64,000 nucleotides of DNA from Diadema setosum (taxonomy: Eukaryota; Echinodermata; Echinoidea; Diadematoida; Diadematidae), in assembly GCF_964275005.1 (NCBI RefSeq), contig NC_092698.1, forward strand, positions 27,089,447 through 27,153,446, in the 5' to 3' direction. The position numbers were made by a program, and so were the translations under genes. Below the pieces are notes generated by a model. It did not search any database. It was given only the letters and a program-made list of their open reading frames with translations, and was not told where the DNA came from. Below, piece by piece: positions 28,701-43,600 of the stretch (within the stretch, counting starts at the first letter, position 1; every line of letters begins with the position of its first letter).

Positions 28701-31700
28701 ATCAGTCATGTACTTTGTGGTCGCATCACTGGCTGAAATCGACCCAATGTACCAGTTCTCCCTCAAGTATTTTAAGAATGTGAGTCTCAGTGTTTATTCG
28801 TAATCCATGTTATTTCATAATCCATATCTAGAGAGATGGCTTTTATTTGGTTGAATAGAATGTGAAGCAAGTAACCTACTGAGTAAAGTGATCTTTCCTC
28901 ACAAGCATGCTTCAGTTGAAGCATGCTTGTGAGGAAAGATCACTTTACTGATACATGTAGCAGCAATATTCCTTCAGTGTCAATAGAACAAGAGAATTTA
29001 AGATTCCAAGACACCAGGCAAACATTAGTTACATTGATACCTTTTTTTAGCACATTGCAATAGTAACAAGTCACCAGGATAAGGTTAGTGATTGATGTGA
29101 ATAGTCATCACATTAAATTACTGTGAAGTATGTTTTATTCCCTTCCAGCTCTTCAACTTGTGTATCGAGAACAGCGAGAAGAACAGTGACCTTCAGGAGA
29201 GACTGAACATCTTGCTCAGACAGACAACCATTCAGGTCTACACCAACGTCTCCAGGTGCGTACTGCTTCTTCGTTCATCAGGGACCAAAACTTTGATAGT
29301 GAATCTGTTGTCATTGTGTGGAATAACATCAAACCTCCTCCAACAAAATTCTGTCCTTGCCTGTATTTGGTTGTAATGTTTTCTCTGATGTCGTGTAGAT
29401 AGTGCAGGACATGAACAGTCACGGAGTGTGAGAACCAGCAGTCAGTTTGGTTATTTTATACCAGTAAAGATTCCTCACTTACACTTCCATTCCACCTCCA
29501 AGGTAGTTTGGCATTGGTGCAAAGTGAGTTGAAGTTTCTTTGTTGATAAGTTAACCAGTTAGCAACCCAGTGTGCAAAAGCAAGTCATTTGTTAAATAAT
29601 GAAACATATTAAAATCATTTTCGAATGCTCTTGATATTTCAGGAAAACAGATATTTCATCATATCTCATCCTCATGGTGAACAGGATGAGGCAGGACCAT
29701 TATTTTGACTGTCAATGAATACCTCACATTATTTGAATGCATATTTGAGCTAGCATGCTGGACTACTCTCAACTGGCATATCAAATAACATATTCAAGAC
29801 ATTAACATGATCATCATCAGCATCACCTTATCAATGCAGTAAAAAAAAAAGAAGACAAAAAAGGGACAATAAATTAATGTCAAAAAAAGTTTATATTACC
29901 CACACGCATGGACAGTATAAAAGCAGTCACTTTATGTATATTTTGTCTTTTGCTTGTTTTGTTCATCGCAGGGGTTTGTTTGAAGTCCACAAGCTGGTCT
30001 TCTCCTTCATGCTCTGCATTGACATCATGCGACAAGAAGGGAAAGTGACCGGTGATGAATGGAACTTTTTCCTCAGAGGTGCACCGGGAGTAGATCAGGT
30101 AGAGTCGCTCAAATCACCAGGGATCTTTTGCATAAAACTATGGTAGCTTTAAAATCAATGGTAACTGCCATCGCAACACTCTTCCATATCCAATCAAAAT
30201 CAAGAAATCATTGATGGTTCCTTGATTGCACAGTTACCAGTAGTTGTAAAGTAACTATTAAAAAAAAAAAAAAAAAAATTCAACATTGTGTGTAGCAGAT
30301 CTTTTCATCTGTGTATGATCCCAGCAATTTTCTTGTATTTCATTTGGGTAAACCCACCATGAAGACACTGATTCTTAAAGTGTGATTAAATAGGCTCGTT
30401 TTCCTATCTCCTTTGCTAGGCACTTTCTCAGGCGATTTGTGTGAGTCACTTTTACTTTTGTCAGTATGTGGTGAGAAATAAAAAATGTGTTTTCTGTCTT
30501 GATGATACTCTACATGTACTTGCTTTTATCTCCAGGAGCTTCCGCCCAAACCGGACGTTCCATGGCTGACAGACGTCATGTGGAAAACCTGCTGTGAACT
30601 GGATGACTCCATTCCAGCATATAAGGGCATCATGAAGGAAATCACTGCCACGCCCATCTTCTGCAAGATGGGAAGACTAGATGTACGTTTTTTGTTTTTT
30701 GTTTTGTTTTGTTTTTTGTTTTTTGTTTTGTTTTGTTTTGTGTTTTGTTTTTGTTTTTGTTTTTGTTTGTTTTTTGTTTGTTTTTGTTTTTGTTTTGTTT
30801 TTGTTTTTTTGGGGGGGGGGGGGAATACCATCATTTTTTTTTACAACTCCTTTTGTGCCTGTCCCTGTGTTTTGTGTTTATGTGATATATCAGCAAAGAA
30901 ATATGTGCCGTATGTAACTCCGCAATTTGTGTACAAATTAAAAAAATGAGTGTACACAATTGCTGTTGGGAAGACAAAACCTTGAATCTAAAAAATGTCA
31001 AATTTTTAGGAGAGTAAAAAAATGGCAGCCAAAGCACTTTAACAAATGGGATCGCCTTTCCTTTGACATGCCGTGATCGCTTCATTTTGTGGATGAAACA
31101 GCTAGGATTTGGACGGGACATCATTGAAGTTATTCTTTGACAATTAAAAAAGGAAAATCCAAAAAGGTGATATTGACCAAAATTTGAGATATACAAGGTC
31201 TTGCCACCCCAGTGATGATATGCATTTTCAAGTTTCAGTAAGTACTTTTCAGATGTTCTTGGCTTGAAATTTGGATGTAATACTAGTATTATGCATTCTT
31301 GTAGATTTCCATGTAGTGCTATCAATCTTTTCATGATCATGTATTGTGCCACTTCCAAGAATGTGACATATAATTTTGGCCCATTGCAGGTAAGAGCCAA
31401 CCCAGAGTCATGGGAGGGATATGGACCCACCCCACCCCCATGGGTCCCTCCACAAGAGGGAGAAGAGGGCGACGACAAGAAGGATGATGGGAAGGTCCTC
31501 GGTCACTGGGAGGAGCGACTGTCCAGCTTCCAGAAGCTCATGATGGTCAAGTGCTTCATGGAAGAGAGTGTAAGTGTGCCAGCATGCATTTCCCTCGTCA
31601 ATCAGTTCTTTCTCAGTTTGAGCGACATACAAAATTTAGTAATCAGAGTTTGAGTAGAGGTAGAGTGTTAGTCTACATCGCTGTTATATATGTCAATCTT

Positions 31701-34700
31701 ATGCCAGCAGTACCTTGTGCAGTACGATGTTAAAAGCAAAAACTTTGTGTATTGAAAATGCTTACCGTGCAATCTTTGCTGTTACAGCTCAAAATCCTTA
31801 AAAAAAAAAAAAAAACTTCTTTTCTTTGTAATGATTGTTTGCCTGCTATTTCTATTATTTTCTGTAAGTGACTTCTGTAAGACATCTTTTCTTTGTTTTT
31901 GTGGATGTGTTCTTTTTAGGTGGTCTTTTGTGTGACCGACTTTGTCAGTGAGAACTTGGGCAAGACATTTGTTGAGAGCCCCCCAGTCGACCTGGCCACC
32001 CTCTATGCAGACATGAATCCCTCCACACCCCTGGTGTTCATCCTCAGCACTGGCTCCGATCCCATGGGTGCCTTCCAGCGATTCGCCAAGGAGAGAGGCT
32101 ACCTGGACCACATCCAGGCCATCTCACTGGGTCAGGGCCAGGGGCCCGTTGCTGAGAAGATGATCGAGTCGGCCACCAAGAATGGAGACTGGGTCTTCCT
32201 TCAGGTAAGTGTCCTATTACAGTGAACTCCCACTATAACAAAGTCCTTGATAATGTTGCGCCCTGAATGTTCACTTTGTTATAACTAGAATTGTATTATA
32301 ACCATGTTCTTTACAGTGGGGGTACACTGTATAGAGTAAAACAAATGTGCTCAGACAAACAGTATCCCATTCCTTGTAATGTGAAGCAAACATTGCATTT
32401 TAGAATTCTTTCTAGTGTTTGAAGCTCTTAAAAAATGACATGTTTTTAAGGCTATAGCAATGCTTTGTGCCATTATATTGCCACTTGCAAAAAATCATAA
32501 ATGTATAAAGCTATCATCAATAGTTTCTGACATGAGCTAGTTAATTTCTTGCAGCTGTTTTGCTGTATTTGAAGTTTATCATTTATAGCGAGCAGTGATA
32601 CTCATGGCCTATATTCAAGTGTGCAATATTTACTCTGAGCCTCGTAAGGTAGACATATGTAATTGGGACAAACGTTATGTCAGGTAGCCATTTGCATAGA
32701 GATACGAAGCAAACAAGACTGTTTATTTGCTTCATACCTCTATGTGAATGAGTACACTACTAGCGAATGCCTTATTTCAAAGTAAAAATTGACTGTGTTG
32801 CTGTGCCAGAATGTCCAACTAAGTCTCTTACTTACCATGACACGCATCTTTGGCCTCAATCTCCAGAACTGCCACTTGGCCGCATCATGGATGTTGAGCC
32901 TGGAGGAGATCATCAAGAACTTTGGCGAGCCGGGAGCCGAGATCCACGAAGACTTCCGCCTCTTCCTCAGCTCCATGCCGACCAACAAGTTCCCCGTCTC
33001 TGTCCTGCAGAACAGCGTCAAGGTGACCAACGAGCCTCCCAAGGGGCTCCGTGCCAACATCCGCCGGGCCTTCTCTGAGATGAGTGCCCAGGACTTCGAA
33101 GAGCACAGTGAGTACAATTGTGTGAGATGCAATATATCATGCCAATGATGATTGCTTTCGATTTGACCAGTCAAGAAGCATGCTGTTACAGATTGAATGC
33201 CATTCAGTTTGATTCAATTTTTGCCGTAGCGTTTTCCTTCTAGGTAATTACATATGCACAGTTGATGACAGGAAATTTATTCACAGTGAAAAATATGATA
33301 GATACATCATAAAATGTCAAAATATAGATTAGAGCCTACATTGTTTTTCTGCATACTTTTACCAGTTACGAATATTCTAGGATTGATGCATATTCTGTGA
33401 ATGATGTGTGCCTGATGTGATAATGCCTTGTTGGTGTCAGTTTATGTGTATGTTATGCATGTGGAAGTGTCAAATGAGAAGAGTTTCAATTCAATTTGAT
33501 TTTAATTATCTATCATTCATGATGGTGTATAACTTGTGTCATTGGAGGCAATTCCGTGCAATTAGTATTGTGTAGGGAAGTTATGAAAATGACATATTTC
33601 ATAATCCAAAGCCAGGGGAGAAATTTTCAAATGTGTGCACATAGCTTTTGGCAATAATTGATACATTATGTGTTACATGAATTTAAAGTCTGGAAGAGTA
33701 ATTCTGTGCTGTGTGCTCTTTCTCCATAGTTCTGGGTATCTCATGGAGGAAGATGAAGTTTGGCATCTGTTTCTTCCACGCCATCATCCAAGAGAGGAAG
33801 AAGTTTGGTCCCCTCGGGTGGAACATCAAGGTAAAGTGGAGGGTGGAGACTCTCTTACTGATCCATCTATGCACAAAGGAGTGTTTTGTTTGCTCTCAAG
33901 GAAGTTACTTTCCACAAAAGTTGTCAATGTGGCAAAACATTGATGTTGGGGGGCAAAAATCATAGCGTATATATCTAGTCCATCAGCCTTATTTTCTACT
34001 TGGAGAGTGAAATTCTGACAAATGTTAGCTCTTAAAGTCTCAAGTGAAGTGTGTTGAATGCCAGTCGCAAGATAAAAATGTAATGCAGGTGCATTTTCTT
34101 GCCACTCCTCAAAGAATGGTCCATCTACTTTTGGTGGAGCAAATGCCTAATGTGTTTGTTCGACCATGTAGTTCCTGTGATCATTCATTTACATATGCAT
34201 CAGTTTGCAACTAGTTTGTTGTTGCTGTTGTTGTTTTTGTCAGTTGATACAATCATTAGGTGTTTGATCCTTTTTCCTTTATAATCAAGTTTGTGTGTAT
34301 TTACACATGTACTGCTCACCTAAATGAGGACATTTATTTACTTGTTACAGTCAATTGTCTGTGTCAGTCATACATTGTATCAATGACAGCGTTTCAATTT
34401 TGCATTTTCTTCTTCTCTGTAGTATGAGTTCAATGACAGTGACCGGGAGTGTGCCCTGGAAAACCTGAAGATGTTCTTGGCTGATGGGGAAATCCCATGG
34501 GATGCACTCATCTACATCACTGGAGAGGTGAGATTCAGACCGAAGAGCCTTACACCATATTGATTACATAATTCTTATTCTGCACCCGGTTTAGTACAGT
34601 CAAGTCATGTACTGTCTTCAAATATGCCACAGAATGACTGTGCTTAATTGGTGTCATTTGTATAAGAAGTATGAATAGTGTTTAATCAGAAATGAGACCA

Positions 34701-37612
34701 AAGATGGAATAAAACAGAGGAACCTTTGACCTAGGAAATACATGCGCACTTTCCATATCTATGTATAAACAAATGTGCTTGCATTATGGACAGGTTTTCA
34801 ACAACAGTTGCTGTTCATGATCTCTTGGAAGAGAAGATTAATTTCTGTAGTCACAATTGCTTCACAGTGATAACTTGATTCATTGCTGAGATAGGTGTTC
34901 TTGATGCTTGAAAGTGATGAAAGTGCTCCATGTGAATTGTTGATGTTTCCAGGTGAATGTGATTGGTACTGTCGTTGATTTTCTCAGTCCATATATTTCC
35001 AAGATCCTTGTCATTTGCTTTGTGACAAAAATGTCAAATAATGCTTTTAGCAACACCTATCAGTCTTACGTATCATATGGTCTCCATAATGGTCTGGACA
35101 ATGTCCAGTGGCCATTGTCAAAGGGGAAAACTCTCTGATTGTAAATTAATCAATGAGGCTTTCTCAAACAAACCTGTACAGATCACATACGGAGGTCGAG
35201 TGACGGACGCATGGGACCAGAGGTGTCTGAGAACCATCCTCAAGAGATTCTTTGCTCCAAACACCCTCGAGAGCAACTACAAATATTCTGAATCAGGTGA
35301 GCTTTATCATTGTCTTCTCTTCAACATTAAACTCTCATGCAAGTTTACTCTTCTTAACTGCTCCTATTTCTTCATCTTACAACATGACACTCCTACGCAG
35401 CATCCACTGTCAAGCAACACATAAAAGAAATTTTGTTACTCTCTAAGTGGACATTTTTGTGGTGCTAAAATTTTTGCGCATTTCGTGCAACCAGAAACTA
35501 GCGCAAAAGTAAAACGATGCAAATATTTTTGCTTGCCATATGATCCAGTAGTTGAGGGCAAAAAATTACTCGTGCAAAAATATCCACTTTTACAGTATTG
35601 CACAATTTGCTCATGAATTAAAACCACCTTTGACTCTGAACATGAGATTTACTCTGAATCGTGTGAGAATATCCTAGCAATAAATTAATCAACTTTGTAT
35701 TTTTTTTAATGTTTTCTCCAAAGGTATCTACTACTCCCCAGACATGGACACTCTATCAGAATTCAGGAAGTACATTGAAGACTTGCCAATCATTGATGAG
35801 CCAGAGATCTTCGCTATGCATGAAAACGCCAACATCAGCTTCCAGGTATCCCAACTTCTACACCTTTTTTCCTTCCATATTATCTGTACTACCAGCCTGT
35901 GGTGTCAACCAAAGATTGTAGTGGTGGGAAATGAAATCATACTTTGGCCTCCCCCCCCCCCCCTCCACATTGTGGCCACTGAAGACAGTCTCATTTATCT
36001 TTTATGACAAGAACATTGAAATCTCAATCTCCCTGTGGCATGTAATTGTAGAGCAAACATGGTATCATGCTTACATTACATGAGTGACCAGTTTCAGCGA
36101 AAAAGTAAGTTAGTTTCTGTTTGAGACATGCAGCAATGGTTTGGTAGATTGAGGGCTACTGCTTTTGATTGCCACAAATGAAGCTTCTCGGGTATATTTT
36201 AGGATACACTTTAATACTCGAGGTATTATGACGTGAATTCACTTTTGCCCCACAGCGCCAAGAGACACAGACCCTTATCAATACCATCCTGGAGGTCCAG
36301 CCGAGGATGTCAGCTGGAGGCGGAGGAAAGACCAATGATGACATCGTCTACGAGCTGGCAGAGAACATCCTGAGTAAGCTGCCAGAGAAGCTGGACATTG
36401 ACGAGGCTTGGCAGGAGATGTTCAAGGTGTGTGAATCATTCTGTGTTTTCAAACAGGCCAATCAATCTGACCTTTGAGGTTTTCCAGGCATTAGCTAAGC
36501 GTAGGTGATTTCAAAATACTACTTTCATTCAGATTTCTGTGTAATTGTGCCATACATGTGTCATATGCAGCCGTCTTGCTTTATTTCTCTCACATGGAGA
36601 CATGAACTTTCTTGGATCTTTCCAAAAAGAAATAGAAGAGGTAAAACAAAGTAAGAATTTTTACTACATCCACAGTATGGCAACTGCCAATTTACCATCC
36701 TATCTTTTTAATGCAAATGAATTATCTTAGCCAAGTTTTATGCTTATGCAGGGTTGATAGCAACTTGTGTCATAGGTTTAGACGAAGTGCAATGAATATG
36801 TGTAATGCATAAAGTCATATGATTGAAGCGGTCATTGTACCCATCAACTACCTAATCTAATCAGGACTATGAAAAAGAAACTTGCTTTCTTGCCTCTCCG
36901 CAGCCTGATGACAAGGGACGTATCAACTCACTCACCACTGTACTTGTGCAGGAGGTGGACAGATTCAACAAGCTTCTCAAAGTGCTAAAGGTATGTCCTC
37001 CACTTCAACTCCTTCCCCAATGTGCCTTCAACTGTGCCTATCCTGTAAAAGCCCTACTCTATTTAGCATACCTTGATTGTATGATAACCAAGGGACCAAC
37101 CACAGGTATTGCGATACCTGATCAGTTGTTGGCATGGTAGATGAAATTTTGAGGCTATTTCGCCCTTCTTGATAGCATGCTTGTCCCAATTTATGATGTC
37201 TGTTGCCAATGGGGTGTATCTCGTATATAATGTACCCAGCAGTAGAATGGTTTAGCATACAGTTCTTATGATGCAGCGAAGAAGAACCAAGGAAAACATG
37301 ACAAATAGTTGATAAAGTTATGGCGGATGGTGTGGTTCCTTTTTAAAGGATTTCGCACAGAAAAGAGAAATAGCTGCTGAAAACTGTTTATCCAGTGGTA
37401 GCAAGCCAGTGGTGTAAAATTCAATTGAAGGGACCTGAGCTTTCATTTGTAGTAGAATCTTCATCAGAAGCCCCTGAGCTAGTGCTCCTTGCAGAATCTT
37501 TGTCACAGGCAATCAGACGAAGATTCTGCTAGGATTGTAAGTTCAGACCCTCTTTGCCTACATGATTTCCTGTCAACACCCACCTCCCATGGTCTTTTGT
37601 GCATGAACGCTA

Positions 37613-37647
<35 letters not shown>

Positions 37648-40600
37648 GACTACAGACCTCCCTGAGAACCATCCAGAAGGCCATCAAGGGTCTGGTGGTG
37701 ATGTCCGAGGAACTAGAGAGGGTCTACAACAGCTTCCTGAACAACCAGGTGCCCACCATGTGGTCGGACGCAGCCTACCCTTCCCTCAAGCCCCTGGCCT
37801 CCTGGGTCAAGGACCTTCTGCTCCGAGTCGGCTTCATCGCGGTGAGTGGTCCATTTTTCTGAAGCTAAAATTTCTTCTCAGGATGCAGTTACATTTAAAT
37901 GCTTCTATTTGAAAACAAGTACAAAGACTAAACTTGAATTCAACATAACGAATCGGCAGTGATGGAAAATCATCTGACAACTTTCATGTTAAGTGCCAGT
38001 TTATTGTATCATTTTCATAATTGTGACTTTGTGTGTGTGTGTTTTAGCAGGTCCAATGGCTAATGACCTTTCAAACGTACTCTTTTAATGACATGCAGGA
38101 ATAACCATTTCTATATGTTTGTACATAAACTTTGCCTGGACTGGTAAAATGATAGACAGTGCAGTGTTGATCGTAAACTCACTTGTTGTTGTTGTTGTTG
38201 TTTTTAATATCTCCCCTCACAGCACTGGATTGTTCATGGACCACCCAAGTCTTACTGGATCTCAGGCTTTTTCTACACACAGGGTGAGATTGACACCCCC
38301 TTTACAACCACACTTAGCTTCCTGTGCAAATTAACCTTGTTCTCAGATGATATGTCCTTTAAACTCCACCTTGAAGTCAGTAAACCAACAATTCCCACAT
38401 ACTTTCTTTTGTTTAAATCCTGCATGAACAGTAGTTCAGTATATCTCTATGATTCATGTACAAAACCAGCCACAATTCACACTAGCAGTTCCTCATATAG
38501 GTCTCTGAGCAGACCTCTAAATCCAGAGTGAAAATGGGTGAAATGCTGTATAGTACACTGCAGCACAGTTAATTCTGCTTACCTGTAAGTACATTGTATA
38601 TATGTTTCTCTTTGGGTAACACAAGTATTGAGTTTCATTTGTAATAGAACAAGAGATTATAGCGAGACATTGAGAAGCTATTATTTGCAGAGGTTTAAGC
38701 ACGTGTTGGTTTTATTTGGGTTTGAAAAGGGATAATTTGAGAGAGACATTTACTAGCACTGAACAGTGGCGAAGCAAATATCAAACTATTATGTGTGTGT
38801 AAAGAGTTGCATCATAAAAGTGTTAGTCCCAGAATGCCTCAAGAAGACATATTATTACATATTATAGGCTTTTTATTGAGATAAGTAGAACTTATCGGTT
38901 GTATAAGTGTAGCAATAGGTCCTAAAGGAGATATTATATATTTCCCAATATATACTTGTAATCCTGCAATGTAAAGATGAATGAAATATAGAACAGGTGA
39001 TGTGAATAGCTGCCCTCATCTCTTTCACTGACAGGTTTCCTGACGGGAACCCTGCAGAACTACGCCCGTGCCTACGACTACCCCATCGACCAGCTCAGCT
39101 TCCACTTCCGCCCGTTTCCCCAGTACCGGGACCAGGCTGATGTGGCCGCACAGCAGGACCAGCTGGGCTTTGGCCAGGTCGCTGACTCGGACAAGGAGGT
39201 AAGATGATCACTTCCTATGTTTTGGGTTGTCCATCTCTTCAGATCATTGGGTTTGTTCTAGGTCTATGCAAACTAGTGATGATGGCATAAGAAATCATGA
39301 ACTTTGCTTCTTTTCTTAGACAGTACAAAAAATCAGATGACCTATGTCGATATACATTTTTTTTTTCCTTATTTTCTTCGGTCCTCTTTGAATGTTTCTT
39401 ATGCTATCTGAGATACTCCAAGTCAAAATGTCCCATAAGTCAGCTATCAGTATGAAGAAATAGATTTTCCTGATGTTTCACATACAGTACAGATAAATAG
39501 ACATGCTCTCTCAACTTTTTTTTTATACATATTTCTGTCATACCATATAACCAGCTCCTGGCCTTTAGTTTTACTTTGGAGTATAATTTTCCATGTCATA
39601 TTTGTATGAACTAGCTATATTCATTTGATTAATCCTGAATGACATAATGTGACCAAATTGTCATCTGTGTTCACTGTGTCTTCAATCCTTACTTTCTCTA
39701 CAGTCAAAACCATTGCCTATATCTCGTTTACTCTACTGTTCTCACAACCCTTTTTTTTTTCCCTTCTTTGGTTTGCCCTGTAATTGTCTCTCGTCTGTTC
39801 ATTCCCTACTTTCTTTCCATCTTTCTGTTTTTTCTGTATCTTCCACCATCCTTCTTGGTGTCCTTTCATCTCACTTTGTGTGTTGTGGGCTCTGTGTCAA
39901 TGTCAGGAGAGAAAACGAAAAGCTAAGGAGGACATAGATTGCAAGTGTCGCATGCCAGATGTAAGCAAAGAATTGGGACAAAACATTTTTCCCAGCCTTA
40001 AAAATCTTGTAGTTGAAATGAGGACTTCTTAGTTCTCCCAGAAAATGGCAAAGTATGATACTATGAATGCAAGGTAAGTGTGCAATGAGTTTCATGGTGA
40101 ATTTGACACTTTTTTTTAGATTTCCTCACAGAAACTACATTTTGAAAGTTGCATGTTCAGAGAGCTTTTATTGTTTTTGTTTCTTTTGTGTTTGATTGTT
40201 GCCTATTTCAGATTTCACTTCATTACGTTTGTTGATAATTTTCCCCCCATTCGATGTAACAGAAACCAGCAGGTGATGGTAAAGATCTTGATGATGATGT
40301 AAGTAGCAGAGTGACTGGTAGGGATATGCCTGCTGGATGACGTTCATTTGATGTGCACTGACTTCACTACTCCCCATACCCTTTACCCCACGCCCCCTCA
40401 GCACTCACACTTAAACACCCAGGGAAGAAGACCATGTGACTAATACAGAGAGAATGAAAATTTTTAAGTGGCTACTCTTTTTATGAAATCCTTGTAAGAT
40501 AATACCCTTTGAATTGGGTCTATCATGACGCTTGATTGTTGCACAATGTTGGGACTGACACTGCTATTAACTCAAACGTAGGAATGGGCATATGTGTCGC

Positions 40601-43600
40601 TCACTCGCAGCACAGATACAGGAGATGCATTCAACACTGGGATGAATAATGGTGGCTGGGAAATTACTAACAGACTTCTTAAAGCATACTGAGCAAATTT
40701 GCACTAGCACTGTGTGTACTGTTGTGACACCACTTGAATTGCAGATGTGGGATACTGTTAGTAAGGGAGGATGATGATATCTCAAGACATCAACTTGTTA
40801 TAAATCCTATGTCCTCATTACAAAAATAAAAGGATATGTCACTCCTATCTGTATGTGTAACAGGATTCAGTGCAATTCATAGAGAACATCATGTATACCA
40901 GCATTTCATCTGGCTGACTTCAAATCACAGTGACTGATTTCCTTGATCTTTCCTCCTCCTTTTTTTCTTCAACTGTCATCAACTCGATGCAAATATTGCA
41001 AATGAAATATGATATCAACTCACTCAGCCAATATTACTGACATTGGAAATGCATTCCCTTTTGACAATATTTCTACATTTGAATGCTGATGTTGAAATTT
41101 TGTCACATTTTAAAGAGGCGTACTGTACATGCAAAAGCAAAATTGTCATGATCCATGTATTCTATCATGGAACTTTTTGAAACTTTTTATGGGCATCGTA
41201 TCTTACCATACTCAGTGACTACCAATGATGACTATGTAGCTGCAGTAAAAAACTACACAGTTTTTGCATTTTATTTTATCAAAAGTGTGCATAAGTTCAC
41301 TTGACTGATTTCTCTATTTGTAAAAGTTTGTGTGTGTGTGAGTGGGTGTCTATATTCTGTGTTATTACCAGGGAAAGATGGCATACTAACAGCACAGAAT
41401 AATGATAACAATGATAAAAAAAAACTTGATGAATGAAGGTAAAGCTTTCTGTAGTAATAAGATCGAGTTGCTGCTTAATATCAACCAGGTCTTCCACCTG
41501 CAAAGATTTGTTCTACAGTGTTGTAAGGAATTAAAGCTTTCATGCACTGCTGTAGCTTAGAAATGCCTCCTTTCCCCCACATTCAACTGCCTTTCTATAG
41601 AAAAAAAAAAAAAAAAAAAACGTACATCAAAGGAAAAGGACCATCAATTTTGAAATTTTCTTCTCCTTTCTGTGAAATCACCGAAACCAAACAAAAGCAG
41701 AATAAAGTAAAAGCCTAATGGTTTGTCATTGCTCTTCTCTTTAAAATTATATATGCTACTTCTGCAAGTCATCATACCACCATATGACTATGCAAAAAAC
41801 AAAAAAACAAAACTTCATTGCAATGACAGGTTTTCACTATCTGACAAGAACTCTATATGATCTCTCTATGAACTAACTATATGATCTTGCCACATTTACC
41901 TTCAATCTCACCACACTTATAAGCCATTAAAGGTTGCACAGATTGTCTCGCAGTGTTGCATATAGGCCCCCAGTCGTGCAAACTTGAGGAAAAGTGCACA
42001 TGTTGTAGGATCCAGTGAGATCAGAATGCCATTGATAGTTACAGCTGCACAGTTAGTGGATGTCCACTAACATCTGCAACATCGGCAGTAGTTTGGGTCA
42101 TGCTGGTTTATGTGACTTGTGCCTCTTTGAAAATACTAATATGCCTTTTGTGATTATATTACCAAGGTGTTGTTACAGTTGATGTCTGTATTAAAAATGA
42201 AAGTAAAAAAAAGAAAAAAAAAAAAGATACAGTGTATTGAAATAGTTGTGTAGAAGCACATGCAGCAGCCCTCCTTTGCAAGTCTATCCAATTGTACCGC
42301 CGCCAAATTTTCCACCACATTTCATAATTATATGATATCAGACTGTTGCTGGTAAAATTTACGCTGAGCTGAAGGTAGGTGAAGCAGAAAGCAGAAATTG
42401 TAATCCTTATATGTATCTTTTATATATCTTGAAGTTCATAAGACATATCATGGCCTTCAGATTAACAACAGTAACAAAAAAATATAAACATCTCATAAGT
42501 ATCATGAACTGATTATAGGCCTCGTTGATCCTATTTCTTTTGGTGGTGCCTTGTGACGATGTGGAAATGAGGGCTGCTCTCATTCAGTGGTATAAAAGTA
42601 TGAGTGCGTAATACCACATTGTGAAGATCATTATGATGAGCAGGCCAGAGACGGACATGGATGAATATTAAGACTTCCTCGTACATGTATGTGGAGATAG
42701 TTGTTTCTGTCACTCAGGTGGCCACACACTATTGGGTGTTAACAACCTGACTGAGATCCTTAGTGGAGTTCAAAATTGACCTATTGCATGCATGGATGGG
42801 GATGGAGTGTTGGTGCATGATTTCTAGTTCCTGTCAAGTTTGAAACTTTTCTCTCATATTTTTTATAGCCAATTCAAAAAAAAAAAAAAAGAAAAAAAAA
42901 GGAGAAATCTTATTAAAACTTATGCATAACTATTTCTGAATTGTGTTTTGTTTTCTATTTCTTGCATGTTTTGGATTTTGCATGAAAGTAGAGACCAACT
43001 GAACAAAGGACTACCTGAATTAAAAAAAAAAATCAAAATCAAAATCAAAAGCTTCAGTGCTACATTTGATATAACATGGTATTAGGATATAGTAATACTG
43101 CATGCATTGTTTATCATAGTGTTTGCAAAATCGGTGGTTGACCATGTTCTCAACCAGAGGTAGGAGGCCTTTCTGTCTGCAAGAGCAAGTTTGATTCTAC
43201 TTGTATTACATTTAGGACAAGGGCATCCAATTGCTGTTGCTTGTTTAATGAGGTCTGTGTGTTTGAAGTTCTGCATGGCTTTTCGTTTCCTTCATTCACT
43301 TCTTCACATTGAAAATACAGTGTACTCCACATTTTAATCTGGCGTCACTTATTTGTGCCTTTTCCCCCCAACAGCTGCCTGACATCAAAGACGGCGTTCT
43401 CATTCACGGTCTCTTCATGGACGCCTGCCGCTGGGACGATGAGAACATGAGACTCGCCGATGCCAAGTTCGGCGAGATGAATCCTCCCCTGCCCGTCATT
43501 CACATGGAACCAGAGATGAACTTCAAGCCAGATGAGGCCGACTACATCAGCCCACTGTATAAGACTGGCCTGAGGGCAGGGACACTATCGACCACAGGTA

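Noticed and set aside
30578-30949. Hydrophobic 123-codon frame that looks like a membrane protein
   Set aside because: It starts inside DNAH6 exon 38 and then reads through the GTTTT low-complexity intron tract.
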